Part shown: positions 8,130 through 18,500 of the stretch, in pieces
How positions within the stretch are numbered: position 1 is the stretch's first letter
How the letters are laid out: every line of letters starts with the position of its first letter
Assembly: GCF_900110835.1 (NCBI RefSeq)
Contig: NZ_FOJG01000002.1
Coordinates: forward strand, 372,001 to 436,000
Direction of reading: 5' to 3'
From: Chitinophaga arvensicola
Lineage (GTDB): Bacteria > Bacteroidota > Bacteroidia > Chitinophagales > Chitinophagaceae
Length of the DNA: 64,000 nucleotides
The notes under the pieces: model-generated
What the model was told of the DNA's origin: nothing
Databases searched by the model: none
The model's input: only the letters and a program-made list of their open reading frames with translations
Position numbers and translations under genes: made by a program

Positions 8130-9704
8130 ATGTATAAGAAACTGTTTACTACGGGAACCAAAGCCATGCTGGCAGGAGTTATCTGTGCAGGCACCCTTAT
8201 GTCCTGCCATAAAGATAAACCTGCCCCACCGCCTCCGGTGGATATTACAGATGCCCTGAAACAAGACTCCCTGAAGTACCTCATGTACCAGATCATGCAG
8301 GTAACTTACGGTGATGGTGGCCGATCAGCTGCCAAGGGACTACCTACCTACTACTGGTACAGCAGTGTACCTACCATTAATCCGTTCGACAGTAAGTACG
8401 CGAAGGCGGCTGATCTGCTCACGGAAATGAAGGGATACGCCATCAATCCGGCTACGAGTGCCCCTTACGATCACTACAGCTTCCTGGATACAGACGGCAC
8501 CCTCACCAATCAGCTGATGAACGGCGTTGCTGAACAGAATGCCTCCGCCAATCCTACCAAGCTGGGTTTTGATGTAGGCTTCTCTATTCCATCCGGCGCC
8601 ACAAAGGCCACCATCTATGTGAAATACGCCGATAAGAACAGTCCGGCCGGTAAGGCAGGCTTCGACCGGGGATGGGAGATCACTTCCGTTAACGGTACCA
8701 CGAATTTTCCGACAGACCTGACCCAGTTGCAAACCCTTTACAATACCATTTTAACTTCGTCTAACCTGTCGCTGGGTGTGGTGAAGAACGATGGCACCAA
8801 GGCTACCATTACACTGAATGCCGCTACCTATAATATAAATCCGGTGTTGTTCGATACCGTGTATACAGTAAAAAAAGGCAGCCAGGATGTGAAAGTGGGC
8901 TATTTTGTGATGTATACCTTTTCCAGCGTGACCAATGATAAAGGAGAACCTACCTTTTCAAAAACGGCACTGGACCAGACGATCGCCAAATTTAAAGCAC
9001 AAGGGATCCAACATCTGATCGTTGACTTCCGCTATAACGGCGGCGGTGCCACCACTACCGCAGAATACCTGGACAATGCGTTTGCACCTGCTTCCGCAGC
9101 CGGTAAACTGATGTATACCTATAAGTACAACGATAAGATCATGCAGAACCTGGCGGTTACCAAACTGGACGCCCAGGCTAATTTCAATGCTGCTACCGGC
9201 GGTATGGGATTGCAGAGTATCTTTTTTGTGGTATCCGGTGCCACAGCATCTGCCAGTGAGCTGACGCTCAACAACCTGAAACCTTACATGCCGGTGCAAC
9301 TGATCGGGAAGAAAACATACGGGAAGCCCGTAGGGTTTATTGATTTCAATATCACCATGTATGATAACGACCACAAACCAGTATACCTGGCCGATTTGTA
9401 TGCCATCAACTTTGAAACGGTGAACTCACTCGGAAACGGCGGCTATTATACCGGTATCCCTGTAGATGTGGAGGCGGTAGATTATGTAAACGTGCCATGG
9501 GGCGTTACTACCGTAGATCAGAACCTCAGACAGGCGATAAGCTATATCACCACCGGTCAATACCTGACCAACCTGCCTACCGGCAGGCTGAGCGCCGCTG
9601 CTACCAGTAACTTGAAGGAAGCAGCTCCAGGGCTCACGCCTGTAAATGGTTTCAACGGTATGGTTGATTTCAGGCTAAGTAAAAAAGTAGCTGCACTCCG
9701 ATAG
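8130..9704 (+). CDS. S41-family (C-terminal processing-like) serine peptidase lipoprotein
   Basis: The 524-residue protein carries a lipoprotein signal ending at LMSC (Cys about 26), so it is anchored in the envelope. A PDZ-like segment (KAGFDRGWEITSVNG) precedes the S41 core, which has a conserved NGGG motif (DFRYNGGGATTTAEYL) and the Ser/Lys dyad region SGATASASELTLNNL with IGKKTYGKPVG. S41 peptidases (tail-specific proteases) trim C-termini of periplasmic substrates. The gene lies directly after the CBM9-like gene and ends at a bidirectional terminator. The substrate cannot be inferred. Confidence 0.85.
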   Translation: MYKKLFTTGTKAMLAGVICAGTLMSCHKDKPAPPPPVDITDALKQDSLKYLMYQIMQVTYGDGGRSAAKGLPTYYWYSSVPTINPFDSKYAKAADLLTEMKGYAINPATSAPYDHYSFLDTDGTLTNQLMNGVAEQNASANPTKLGFDVGFSIPSGATKATIYVKYADKNSPAGKAGFDRGWEITSVNGTTNFPTDLTQLQTLYNTILTSSNLSLGVVKNDGTKATITLNAATYNINPVLFDTVYTVKKGSQDVKVGYFVMYTFSSVTNDKGEPTFSKTALDQTIAKFKAQGIQHLIVDFRYNGGGATTTAEYLDNAFAPASAAGKLMYTYKYNDKIMQNLAVTKLDAQANFNAATGGMGLQSIFFVVSGATASASELTLNNLKPYMPVQLIGKKTYGKPVGFIDFNITMYDNDHKPVYLADLYAINFETVNSLGNGGYYTGIPVDVEAVDYVNVPWGVTTVDQNLRQAISYITTGQYLTNLPTGRLSAAATSNLKEAAPGLTPVNGFNGMVDFRLSKKVAALR

Positions 9705-9723
9705 AACGCAGATAAGTGATAAA

Positions 9724-9757
9724 TAAAAAAAGCAGCGGAGTAACCGCTGCTTTTTTT
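9724..9757. terminator. Bidirectional terminator between S41 peptidase and GH20 genes
   Basis: The arms AAAAAAAGCAGCGG and CCGCTGCTTTTTTT enclose a loop of about 5 nt. The A-run and T-run on either side allow function for both convergent genes. Confidence 0.88.
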
Positions 9758-9764
9758 ATTCGTG

Positions 9765-12017
9765 TTAATAAACAATAATTTCGTCGGCAAACATAAACCC
9801 ATGTTGCTGGTTCACCGCACGTACCCTGATGTAACGGGCCTTTAACCCACCCAGGTCAAATTTAAAATCTTTGAAAGTCAATGTAGCGGTAGTAACGGGT
9901 ATGTCGTTGTCTATCTTCTTTACCGGACTATATTTTTGTCCATCTTCCGAAATCAATACCTCCACTGCCGAAGGCATATAAACACCCGGACCGGTCAGTT
10001 GCATAAACGTGACGGATACACTTTTTAAAGGCATCACCGTTTCCATATCGATGCTGACATCCATATCCTTTCCTTCAAACCCTTGCCACTGGCCATCTGC
10101 ATAGGTAAGTGAGCCCCGATAACCATTCACCAGCGTGGCTTCCTGTTGTGCCAGGTACTTCTTACTGTAGGGGAGCAGGTAGGTCACTTTTTTGCCAATG
10201 GCAAGATGATCATCCAGTTGCAGAAAGGCCGGTTTACCCTGGCGGAGGGTATCTTTAAAAATAGCTGCCGTAACAGGAGCGGACCCGGTTACGGTAAAAG
10301 GACCGGTATACAAGGCCGATTGTGGTCCGGGCATACTGCCGTCCAATGTATAACGGATCTGTGGCTGATATTGCTCAGAGCTGAAACTCACGGTGGTACG
10401 GTGTTGCGCGGCGTCGATCAACGGATGAATCGTTACGTTGTACGACGGCCGGTAGTAATTTACGTTTAACCGTTGCAGTAAGCGGTAATGGGCCTGCAGC
10501 CGCTGACGGAAATCTGCCAGGTTTTTCTGCGCCGTGTCCGACCACACTACTTCCGACAACGCCAGCAAACGTGGATATACCATGTACTCCAGGTGATAGG
10601 AGTTAGGAATGTATTCAGTCCAGATATTTGCCTGGGCGCCCAGTATATGTTTTGCCGCCGTTGCATCCAGTTCTTTCGGTACCGGATCATAACTGTATAC
10701 TTTATCTACCGGGAGATAGCCACCGATGGCTTCCGGCTGTGTAGCAGGATCTGCCTGGTAGCTATCAAAATAGCAGTAGGCTCCCGGCGTCATCACTACA
10801 TCGTGTCCTTCCCGGGCAGCTGCAATACCGCCGCTTTCACCACGCCACGACATTACCGTCGCTTCCGGCGCCAGGCCGCCTTCCAGTATTTCATCCCAGC
10901 CTAACAATTTGCGGTGATGGCTGACCAGGAATTTTTCCATCCGCCGGATGGCATAACTCTGCAACTCATTTTCATCTTTCAGGTGTTCATTACGGATGCG
11001 TTGCTGGCATTTAGGACAGCTTTTCCATGCCTTTTTATCGGCTTCATCACCACCTATATGGATATACGTAGATGGGAAAATATCCATTACCTCTGTCAGT
11101 ACGTTTTCGAGAAAACCGAAAGTAGCATCGTTACCCAGGCATAGCTCCGAATTTTTATAGGGAATGCCGGAGCAGGAGTATTGCGGATATACGGCCAGTA
11201 CTTCTTCAGAGTGGCCCGGCATTTCGATTTCAGGGATAACGGTAATGCCCCGCTGGGCTGCATAGGCTACTATTTCGCGGGCCTGGTCCTGTGTATAATA
11301 ACCACCGTAGGCATTCGGGTCGCCCTCTTTTGAATACCGTCGGCCTTTGGTCCACCAGTCTTTCCAGTTGGCTTCATTGCGCCAGGCGGCTATCTGCGTC
11401 AGTTCCGGATAGCGTTTGATTTCAAGCCGCCAGCCGGCGCCGTCGGTCAGGTGCCAGTGGAAAGTATTCATTTTATACAGGGCCATCAGGTCTATAAAAC
11501 GTTTGATATAACTGGCCGGGAAGAAATTCCGGGATACGTCGAGATGAACGCCACGATAGCCAAACCGTGGATGATCGCTGATGTCCGCGCAGGGCAGGGT
11601 AGATGGTTGTGGCTGCAGCAACAACAGCTGGAGCAATGTCTGCATCGCATTCACTGCGCCGGTTTGTGTGCGCGCCGTAATGAAAACATTGTCAGGAGTA
11701 ATCTTCAGTTGATAACCGGCGGAATCGGGAATCACGGCAGCATTGGCGGTACGGAAAATAAAGCTTTTTGTTTGCCTGGTTTTCAGAAGGGCAGATTGTG
11801 GTTTCGGAAGATGTACCGCTTCTGCGAAAAGGGCTGCCACAGGTGCAAATGCGGGATAAGTAAACACTTTGCTTTCCGGGGTAATGTAGAATGTACCACT
11901 GGTGGCAACAACGGAGGTGGGTTTGGGAATGAGATCGAGGTGGGCGGCAGGCTGAGCGCAGACAATCATTCCGCAACCCGATAGCAGCCACCATAAACCG
12001 GCTATTTTCTTTAACAT
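9765..12017 (-). CDS. Beta-N-acetylhexosaminidase, glycoside hydrolase family 20
   Basis: GH20 enzymes remove terminal GlcNAc or GalNAc from chitin fragments and glycans through substrate-assisted catalysis. The 750-residue protein has a signal peptide (cleavage near CAQPAA), a GH20b N-terminal domain (about 25-145), the TIM barrel with the diagnostic HIGGDEADKKAW catalytic Asp-Glu pair and GYRGVHLDVSRNFF, then a chitobiase-type C-terminal domain (TIHPLIDAAQ to ITAAIFK region). An F5/8 discoidin-like module (SVTFMQLTGPGVYMPSAVEV) forms the last ~140 residues. Periplasmic or surface location is likely. The length matches the multi-domain enzymes common in Chitinophaga-like bacteria. Confidence 0.93.
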   Translation of the reverse strand: MLKKIAGLWWLLSGCGMIVCAQPAAHLDLIPKPTSVVATSGTFYITPESKVFTYPAFAPVAALFAEAVHLPKPQSALLKTRQTKSFIFRTANAAVIPDSAGYQLKITPDNVFITARTQTGAVNAMQTLLQLLLLQPQPSTLPCADISDHPRFGYRGVHLDVSRNFFPASYIKRFIDLMALYKMNTFHWHLTDGAGWRLEIKRYPELTQIAAWRNEANWKDWWTKGRRYSKEGDPNAYGGYYTQDQAREIVAYAAQRGITVIPEIEMPGHSEEVLAVYPQYSCSGIPYKNSELCLGNDATFGFLENVLTEVMDIFPSTYIHIGGDEADKKAWKSCPKCQQRIRNEHLKDENELQSYAIRRMEKFLVSHHRKLLGWDEILEGGLAPEATVMSWRGESGGIAAAREGHDVVMTPGAYCYFDSYQADPATQPEAIGGYLPVDKVYSYDPVPKELDATAAKHILGAQANIWTEYIPNSYHLEYMVYPRLLALSEVVWSDTAQKNLADFRQRLQAHYRLLQRLNVNYYRPSYNVTIHPLIDAAQHRTTVSFSSEQYQPQIRYTLDGSMPGPQSALYTGPFTVTGSAPVTAAIFKDTLRQGKPAFLQLDDHLAIGKKVTYLLPYSKKYLAQQEATLVNGYRGSLTYADGQWQGFEGKDMDVSIDMETVMPLKSVSVTFMQLTGPGVYMPSAVEVLISEDGQKYSPVKKIDNDIPVTTATLTFKDFKFDLGGLKARYIRVRAVNQQHGFMFADEIIVY

Positions 12018-12044
12018 AATTGAATTTTCTGCCGGTGAAAATAC

Positions 12045-12081
12045 AATAAAAAACAGGTCCGGTTATAAATACCCGGACCTG
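12045..12081 (-). terminator. Terminator of the 98-residue conserved gene
   Basis: On the minus strand a CAGGTCCGG/CCGGACCTG-type stem (12054-12062 with 12072-12081) is followed by a T-rich tract (complement of 12045-12053). It closes the short gene before the GH20 gene. Confidence 0.8.
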
Positions 12082-12094
12082 GAAAAATGATCGT

Positions 12095-12388
12095 TTAACG
12101 GTGGCCAAGCTTACGGATCAGGTCTTCCGACATATCTTCCGAGTAGGCGCCATAGCCGGTCATCAACACGCCTTTGGTGCCAGATCTGGTTTCAATGGCA
12201 TACACTACGGCTTCATCTCCCGGGTCAGTATTACCTTCAAAACGATAGGTTTCTGTAATCTCAAAATCGGCCGGTTGAACGGTTTCCGCCGGGCATTGAA
12301 TGCTGTCGAACAGCAGGTTGAAATCAGCGGTGTATCCGCGTTTGCGGAGATCTTCAAGGGCGGCTGTTACGGTATCATATACTTTCAT
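12095..12388 (-). CDS. Small conserved Bacteroidota protein (often mislabelled phosphoribosylpyrophosphate synthetase)
   Basis: The start is set at the internal ATG giving MKVYDTVTAALEDLRKRGYT, because the 16 residues encoded upstream have no family character. The resulting ~97-residue acidic soluble protein resembles a widespread small Bacteroidota family that often bears a misleading phosphoribosylpyrophosphate synthetase label; this is from memory. It has a helical N-terminal half, a central DFEITETYRFEGNTDPGDEA strand region and YAIETRSGTKGVLMTGYGAY. There is no PRPP synthetase motif, so that function should not be transferred. The role is unknown. Confidence 0.7.
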   Translation of the reverse strand: MKVYDTVTAALEDLRKRGYTADFNLLFDSIQCPAETVQPADFEITETYRFEGNTDPGDEAVVYAIETRSGTKGVLMTGYGAYSEDMSEDLIRKLGHR

Positions 12389-12452
12389 AGCTGTAAATAT
12401 TTCCGGTTTGCAAATGAACGGATAGCAAGGTAACAATTGAATGCGGGTAAAA

Positions 12453-12488
12453 CAAAAAGCATAAAGCCTTGCGGCCTTATGCTTTTTG
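12453..12488 (-). terminator. Terminator of the giant surface-protein gene
   Basis: A 16-bp near-perfect stem (CAAAAAGCATAAAGCC with GGCCTTATGCTTTTTG on the plus strand) with a 4-nt loop lies 22 bp beyond the giant gene's stop and has a T-tract in the minus direction. Confidence 0.85.
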
Positions 12489-12509
12489 CTGTATGATCGG
12501 GAGCCGTTA

Positions 12510-15500
12510 TTAACGGATCACGGTAACTTCTCCTTTCAGGACATTCGACGTACCGCCGGCAACTTTCTTGTAGTTAAGCCACCAAACGTATGTGCCTATA
12601 TCCACCGGAACACCTTTGTATTTACCATCCCATCCTTTATGGTTATCGGAAGTCATAAAGATCAGTTCACCCCAGCGGTTAAAGATCCGCAGTTCGTAGT
12701 CGAACATTTGTCCTCTTACGATAGGTCTGAATACATCATTCCGTCCGTCGCCATTCGGTGAGAAGGCATTTGGCAAGGTTGGTTTTGGTTCACATTGTAC
12801 AAAGTCAACGGTGATGTCGTCGGTAGCAGATCCGCAATCGTTGAATACGGTTACAGTATAAGTACCTCCGTTGGTCACGGTGAGGGTTGGTCCGGATGAA
12901 CCATTATCCCAGCGTACACTTGATATACCACCGCCTTCGGCACGCAGTATCAGGGTTTCGCCTTTGCACAGGGTAGTGTCTCTTCCGAGGTTGATAACCG
13001 GTACACCGGTGATGTTTACTTTCACGCTGTCCATGAACACACGCTGACAGTATTTATCCATCACGGCGAGTTTGTATTTGCCTGCCTCTGTGATGGTTTT
13101 GATCGGGTTAGGATCGCCATCGTTCCAGAGGTAAGAAATCGCATCCGGGTTGGTACCGTCCAGGGTAATGCTGCCACCAGGGCAGATGTTTCTGTCAGGT
13201 CCCAGGTCCATTACCAACGCTGGTTTCATTCTTACATTCACCGTATCTCTTACCACACAATTGTCTCTGCTTACGGCTACCCAGTATCCACCAGGTTTGT
13301 TGACTACAATCGAGTTGCTGGTTTCACCTGTCTGCCATTTGATACGTCCGCCGTTTGAATTTACGGTGAGCATAATAGACTGGTCAGGACAGATAGAAGT
13401 ATCGCGACTCAGGCTGATATCTGGTGGCGGATTCACACTCACTTTCACGGTATCGATGGTGATACATCCGGATTTCATCACTTTCACCCAGAATTGTTCC
13501 TGTGTGCCTACCAGGATGGATGGTTCGGTAGAACCGGTACTCCAGAGGTATTGCGCACCATTTACATAGGCATCCAGTTTCACGGTCTGGCCACGGCAGA
13601 TGGTGGTGTCGGGGATATCAACCAGTGGCGTTGGTACCAGTCCTACGTGAATGGTATCCGTAGTTGCACACTCTCCGTTGCTCACATTCACCCAGTAGGT
13701 GCCAGCCTTGTTGATATTGATCCTTTGGGTGGTAGCACCGGTAGACCATTGAATCTGGTAAGCAAAGTTGGCGGCGCCTGCATCCAGTACCAGGTTGTTA
13801 CCTCCGCAGATAGTGGTATCGTTACCGAGGTTCACCATTGGTTTCTGAATGTAGTTCATCTGATAAGTAACTGTATCGGATGAGCAACCTGTTCTGCCGT
13901 CTGTGATAATGAAGGAAGCAGAAGTGGCGCCATTCAGGTTGAACACATTATTGCTTTGTGTTCTTGGCAGGCCGGTTACCGCATTTGCCGGAGTAACCGC
14001 TACCAGGGTATAAGTAGGGAGGTATACGTTACCTACTCTGCGTAAGGCAATTCTGCCATTGTCCGAACAGTTGGATGGCAGGGTAGCGGCCAGTTGCGGT
14101 TTGTCGCAAGGCTGGATGATCACCCTTTGAATCACATCGTTGGCTTTATTACCGCAGGCATCTGTGATGCTCCATCTTCTGATAATCGTATATCCGTTAC
14201 AGATATCTGCCACATAAGGATCTTCTGTATAGATCGCTCTTTTCGGGAAGCTGTTATCACAATTGTCTGTGGCGGTTAATACCGGTGCTGTCGGGATCTT
14301 ATCCTGGCAGTAGAGTACGATGTCTGCAGGAGCAGGCATGATCACTGGTCTGGTAGTATCCTTTACAGTTACCACCTGTGTAATGGTGGTGGTATTGCCA
14401 CAGGCGTCTTTCGCGGTCCACGTTCTGATGATGCGGTAGTTGCCTGCGCAATCGCCCGGTGTTCTTTCTGTGGTGATCCGGCGTGTTACGGTCAGACCAT
14501 TTCCGAGTGCACTGCAGTTGTCAGATACCTGTACATCATTAGCAGGAGCAGGGATGTTGTCACAGCTCACGGTGGTGTCGGCAGGTGGTTTCACGGTGAA
14601 TACCGGTTTAGTGGTATCCTGTACGGTGATGATCTGCTGCATGGTCGCCTTGTTGCCACAGGCATCTGTTGCGGTCCATGTTCTTATTTCCTGGTAATTG
14701 GCGGCGCAGTTGCCAGGTAATTTCACCGTTTTAGTGCCGGTAAACACCTGTACGTTACCACTACAGTTATCTGTTGCGTTGATCACTGGCCATGCAGGTA
14801 CTTTATCACAATCTACCAGGGTGTCTTTTGGTGCCGGCATACTGAATACCGGTCTGGTGGTATCCTGTACGGTGATGATCTGTTGTACGGCACGTGCATT
14901 ACCACATTCATCAAAGGCGGTCCACTTACGGTAAATCAGGTAGTTACTGTTACAGTTACCCGGATTATGCACGGTGGAGTCTTTCGATGCCACTGTAATT
15001 ATACCCGGTGTACAGTTATCAGTTGCCGTGAGATTAAATCCTGCTGGTATCTTATCGCAATCTACTGTAGTGTCAGCAGGTGTTGCCATATTGAATACCG
15101 GTGCGGTCATGTCTTTCACGGTGATGATCTGTTTCAGGGTAACACCGGTGTTACATTCGTCTTTCGCGGTCCAGGTGCGGATCAGCAGGTAATTGTTGGA
15201 GCAGTTGCCTGGTAAATCCTGGCGAACTTCTACCACAGGGATAATCACTTCGCCTGCGCAATCGTCGATCGCTTTCAGATCTGTTTTCGCCGGTACCTTG
15301 TCACAATCTACGGTGATATCGGCAGGAGCCGGGGTGGTGAATACCGGTGCTTTGGTATCTTTCACGGTAATGGTTTGTGTAGCGGTAACGGAAAGACCAC
15401 ATCTGTCGGTCGCTGTCCAGGTACGGGTAATGGTACTCAGACAAGGAGATGTAACCACTGTCACATCATTATGAATAACAGACAGTTTTTCGTCATCATA

Positions 15501-18500
15501 AGGTGCATGACTGAACACCGGTGTTCCGAAGAGGGTGGTGTAGTCAGCGCCTTTCACACATTCAGTGGTAATGGCCGGAGGCGTGAAAGTTACAATCGGG
15601 CTGATCGTCATTACGGTGATTTTCACCACGTTGCTGATGTTATTGATACAAGCGCCGGAAGTTACCAATCTTCTGTACCAGGTATTTCTGGCGAGCAGTC
15701 CGGGTTGATAAACAGGACTGGTAGCACCATTGATATTGGTAAACGGTCCGCCTGCGCCGGTGGTGCTTTGCTGCCACTGGTAAGTGTAGGTGCCGTTACC
15801 ACCGCTCAGTACATTACCGCTCAGCGACAATGGTGTTTCAGTTACACACACGGTCTGGTCGTTCTTAATGGTATTACCGGAGATGGATTTGCGGTTAATC
15901 AGTGTTACGCTGGAGGTAGAGGCATCGCAGACACCGTTACTCACCACCCAGGTCAGCTGCGCAGTTTCACCGGCAGGTACCGTAATGGTAGCATCTTTGT
16001 CGTTGATGTTGCTGATGCTGATCTTCGCAGCGTTGATGCTGGTTACTACCCACGTACCTTTCGCACCCGGAACACCCGGATCACTGGCCTTCATTTTAAA
16101 GCTTTCATCATCGCAATGTTCCTGGTTCACACCGGCGTTGGAAGCAACCGGCATTCTGTAGTTAATGAGTACCACATCGTCGGAAGTAGAGGTACATACG
16201 CCGTTGATGATTGTCCAGCGTAAAGTAACGGTATCGCCTACGTTGACATGTACTTTTGAAACAGGGCTGTTGATAGATTTGATCGTTGCATTTCCTTTAA
16301 TAACGGTCCAGATACCTTTCGCACTTGGTACAGACGGGGCATCTGCTCTCATGGTAAAGTCACCCGGGTTATTACACATCGCTGTGTCAGGGCCTGCGTT
16401 GGCAGCAGCAGCTGCCTTATAATTGATCAGGGTAACGATGCTGCTGGTGCTGGTACAGGTACCATTTGCCACGGTCCATTTCAGGATCACGGTATCACCG
16501 ATAGGCACGATCACATCCGTCAACGGATTGTTTTTGTCTTTAATAACCGCTTTACCTGGCACGCGGCTCACATCTGTCCAGGTACCGGTGGCACTGCTGG
16601 ATCCAGGTTCGCTGGCGTTCATTTTAAACGGAAGACTGGTATTACATTTCTCCTGATCCTCACCTGCATCAGCCGTAACCGCTGCTTTGTAGTTGATGAT
16701 GGTTACCCTGCTGAAGGTGGTATCACAAACGCCGTTGGCAATGGCCCACTGTAAGGTAGCAGTATCACCGATGGCAACTGTTACGCCTGTTTTTGGATTG
16801 TTGGGAGATTTGATGATGGCTTTACCTGCAATTACTGTCCAGGTACCTTTCGCGGTTGGTACACCCGGAAGATTTCCGTCCATGATAAAGTCGGACTTGT
16901 TGTTACAGATAGCCTGGTCAGGACCTGCATTGGCTTTGTTTGCCTGTGCATAGTTGGTGAGCTGCACGGTATCGGTAGATGCGGCGCAGGTACCGTTGGT
17001 GATGGTCCATACCAGTTTCACGGTTACACCGGCGGTTACTGTTACCCCTGAATTATAGGAGTTGGGTGAAAGAATTGTCACACCGGTAACATTGAATGGA
17101 TTCGTCCATGTGCCTTTTACATTCAGGCCAACTGGCTGACTGCCACTCAGTGTAAAGCTGCTGTTATCACATTTTTCCTGGTCCGGACCTGCTTTTGCAG
17201 CGGCAGGTGTTTTGTAACTGGTGATCCTCACGGTGTCATAAGTGTCAGCTGCACATTTCGGATTGCTGATCTGCCAGTAGAAGAGAATGGTACTTTCTGC
17301 AGGAACCGTTACACTGGTAAGCGGATCATGTGCATTTGCGATGGTCACACTTGCAGTAGATGGTTGGAATGTCCAGGTACCTTGCGCGCCTAACTCGGTA
17401 GGAGCGGTGGCGTTCATTTTGAAGGTAGTTTGTTCACAGGCAACTTTGTTGGAGCCTGCATCACGTACTGCCGGTTTCAGGTAACTGGTAATTCTTACGG
17501 TATCGTACGTGTCAGCCGCACATTTCGGGTTGTTGATCTGCCAGTAGAAGAGGACAGAGCTGTTAGCCGGAATGGTAACGGATGTTGTGGCGCTATGCGG
17601 ATTCGCAATGGTTACCGCTGCGGTAGACGGCGCAAATGTCCAGGTGCCTTGTGCCCCCAGTTCGGTAGGCGCGGTAGCATCCATGGTAAAGGTAGTCTGC
17701 TCACAGGCGGCTTTGTTGGAGCCTGCATCACGTACTACCGGTTTCAGGTAGCTGGTGATTCTCACGGTATCAAAATCACTGGCGGCACATTTCGGATTTT
17801 TAATCTGCCAGTAGAACAGGATAGTACTATTAGCCGGAATGGTCACCGATGTAGTGGCGCTGTGCGGATCTGCGATGGTCACCGCTGCACCTGATGGCAT
17901 AAATGTCCAGGTACCCTGTGCACCTAATTCGGTAGGCGTGGTGGCATCCATGGTAAAGGTAGTTACCTCACAGGCCGATTTGTTGGAGCCTGCATCACGT
18001 ACCACTGGTGTGAGGTAGCTGGTAATTCTTACGGTATCATAAGTGTCAGCGGCACATTTCGGATTGCTGATCTGCCAGTAGAACAGGATAGAACTATTGG
18101 CAGGAACGGTCACGGAGGTAGTGGCGCTGTGCGGATCTGTGATGGTTACCGCTGCACCTGATGGCATAAATGTCCAGGTACCTTGTGCACCCAATTCTGT
18201 CGGCTTGGTAGCATCCATCGTAAAGGTGGTTACATCGCAAGCAGCTTTGTTGGAACCAGCATCGCGTACTGCCGGTTTCAGGTAACTGGTGATTCTCACC
18301 GTATCAAAGTCACTCGCGGCACATTTCGGATTACTGATCTGCCAGTAGAACAGGATGGTGCTGTTGGCCGGAATGGTTACCGATGTGGTAGCACTGTGCG
18401 GATCAGTAATGGTTACCGCTGCGGTAGATGGCGCAAATGTCCAGGTACCTTGCGCGCCTAATTCAGTCGGCTTGGTAGCGTCCATGGTGAAGGTAGTCAC

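Noticed and set aside
15375..16223. A 282-residue plus-strand frame and many shorter ones opposite the giant gene
   Set aside because: They are the antisense of a repetitive gene; composition follows the minus-strand codons and they have no start signal or family motif.
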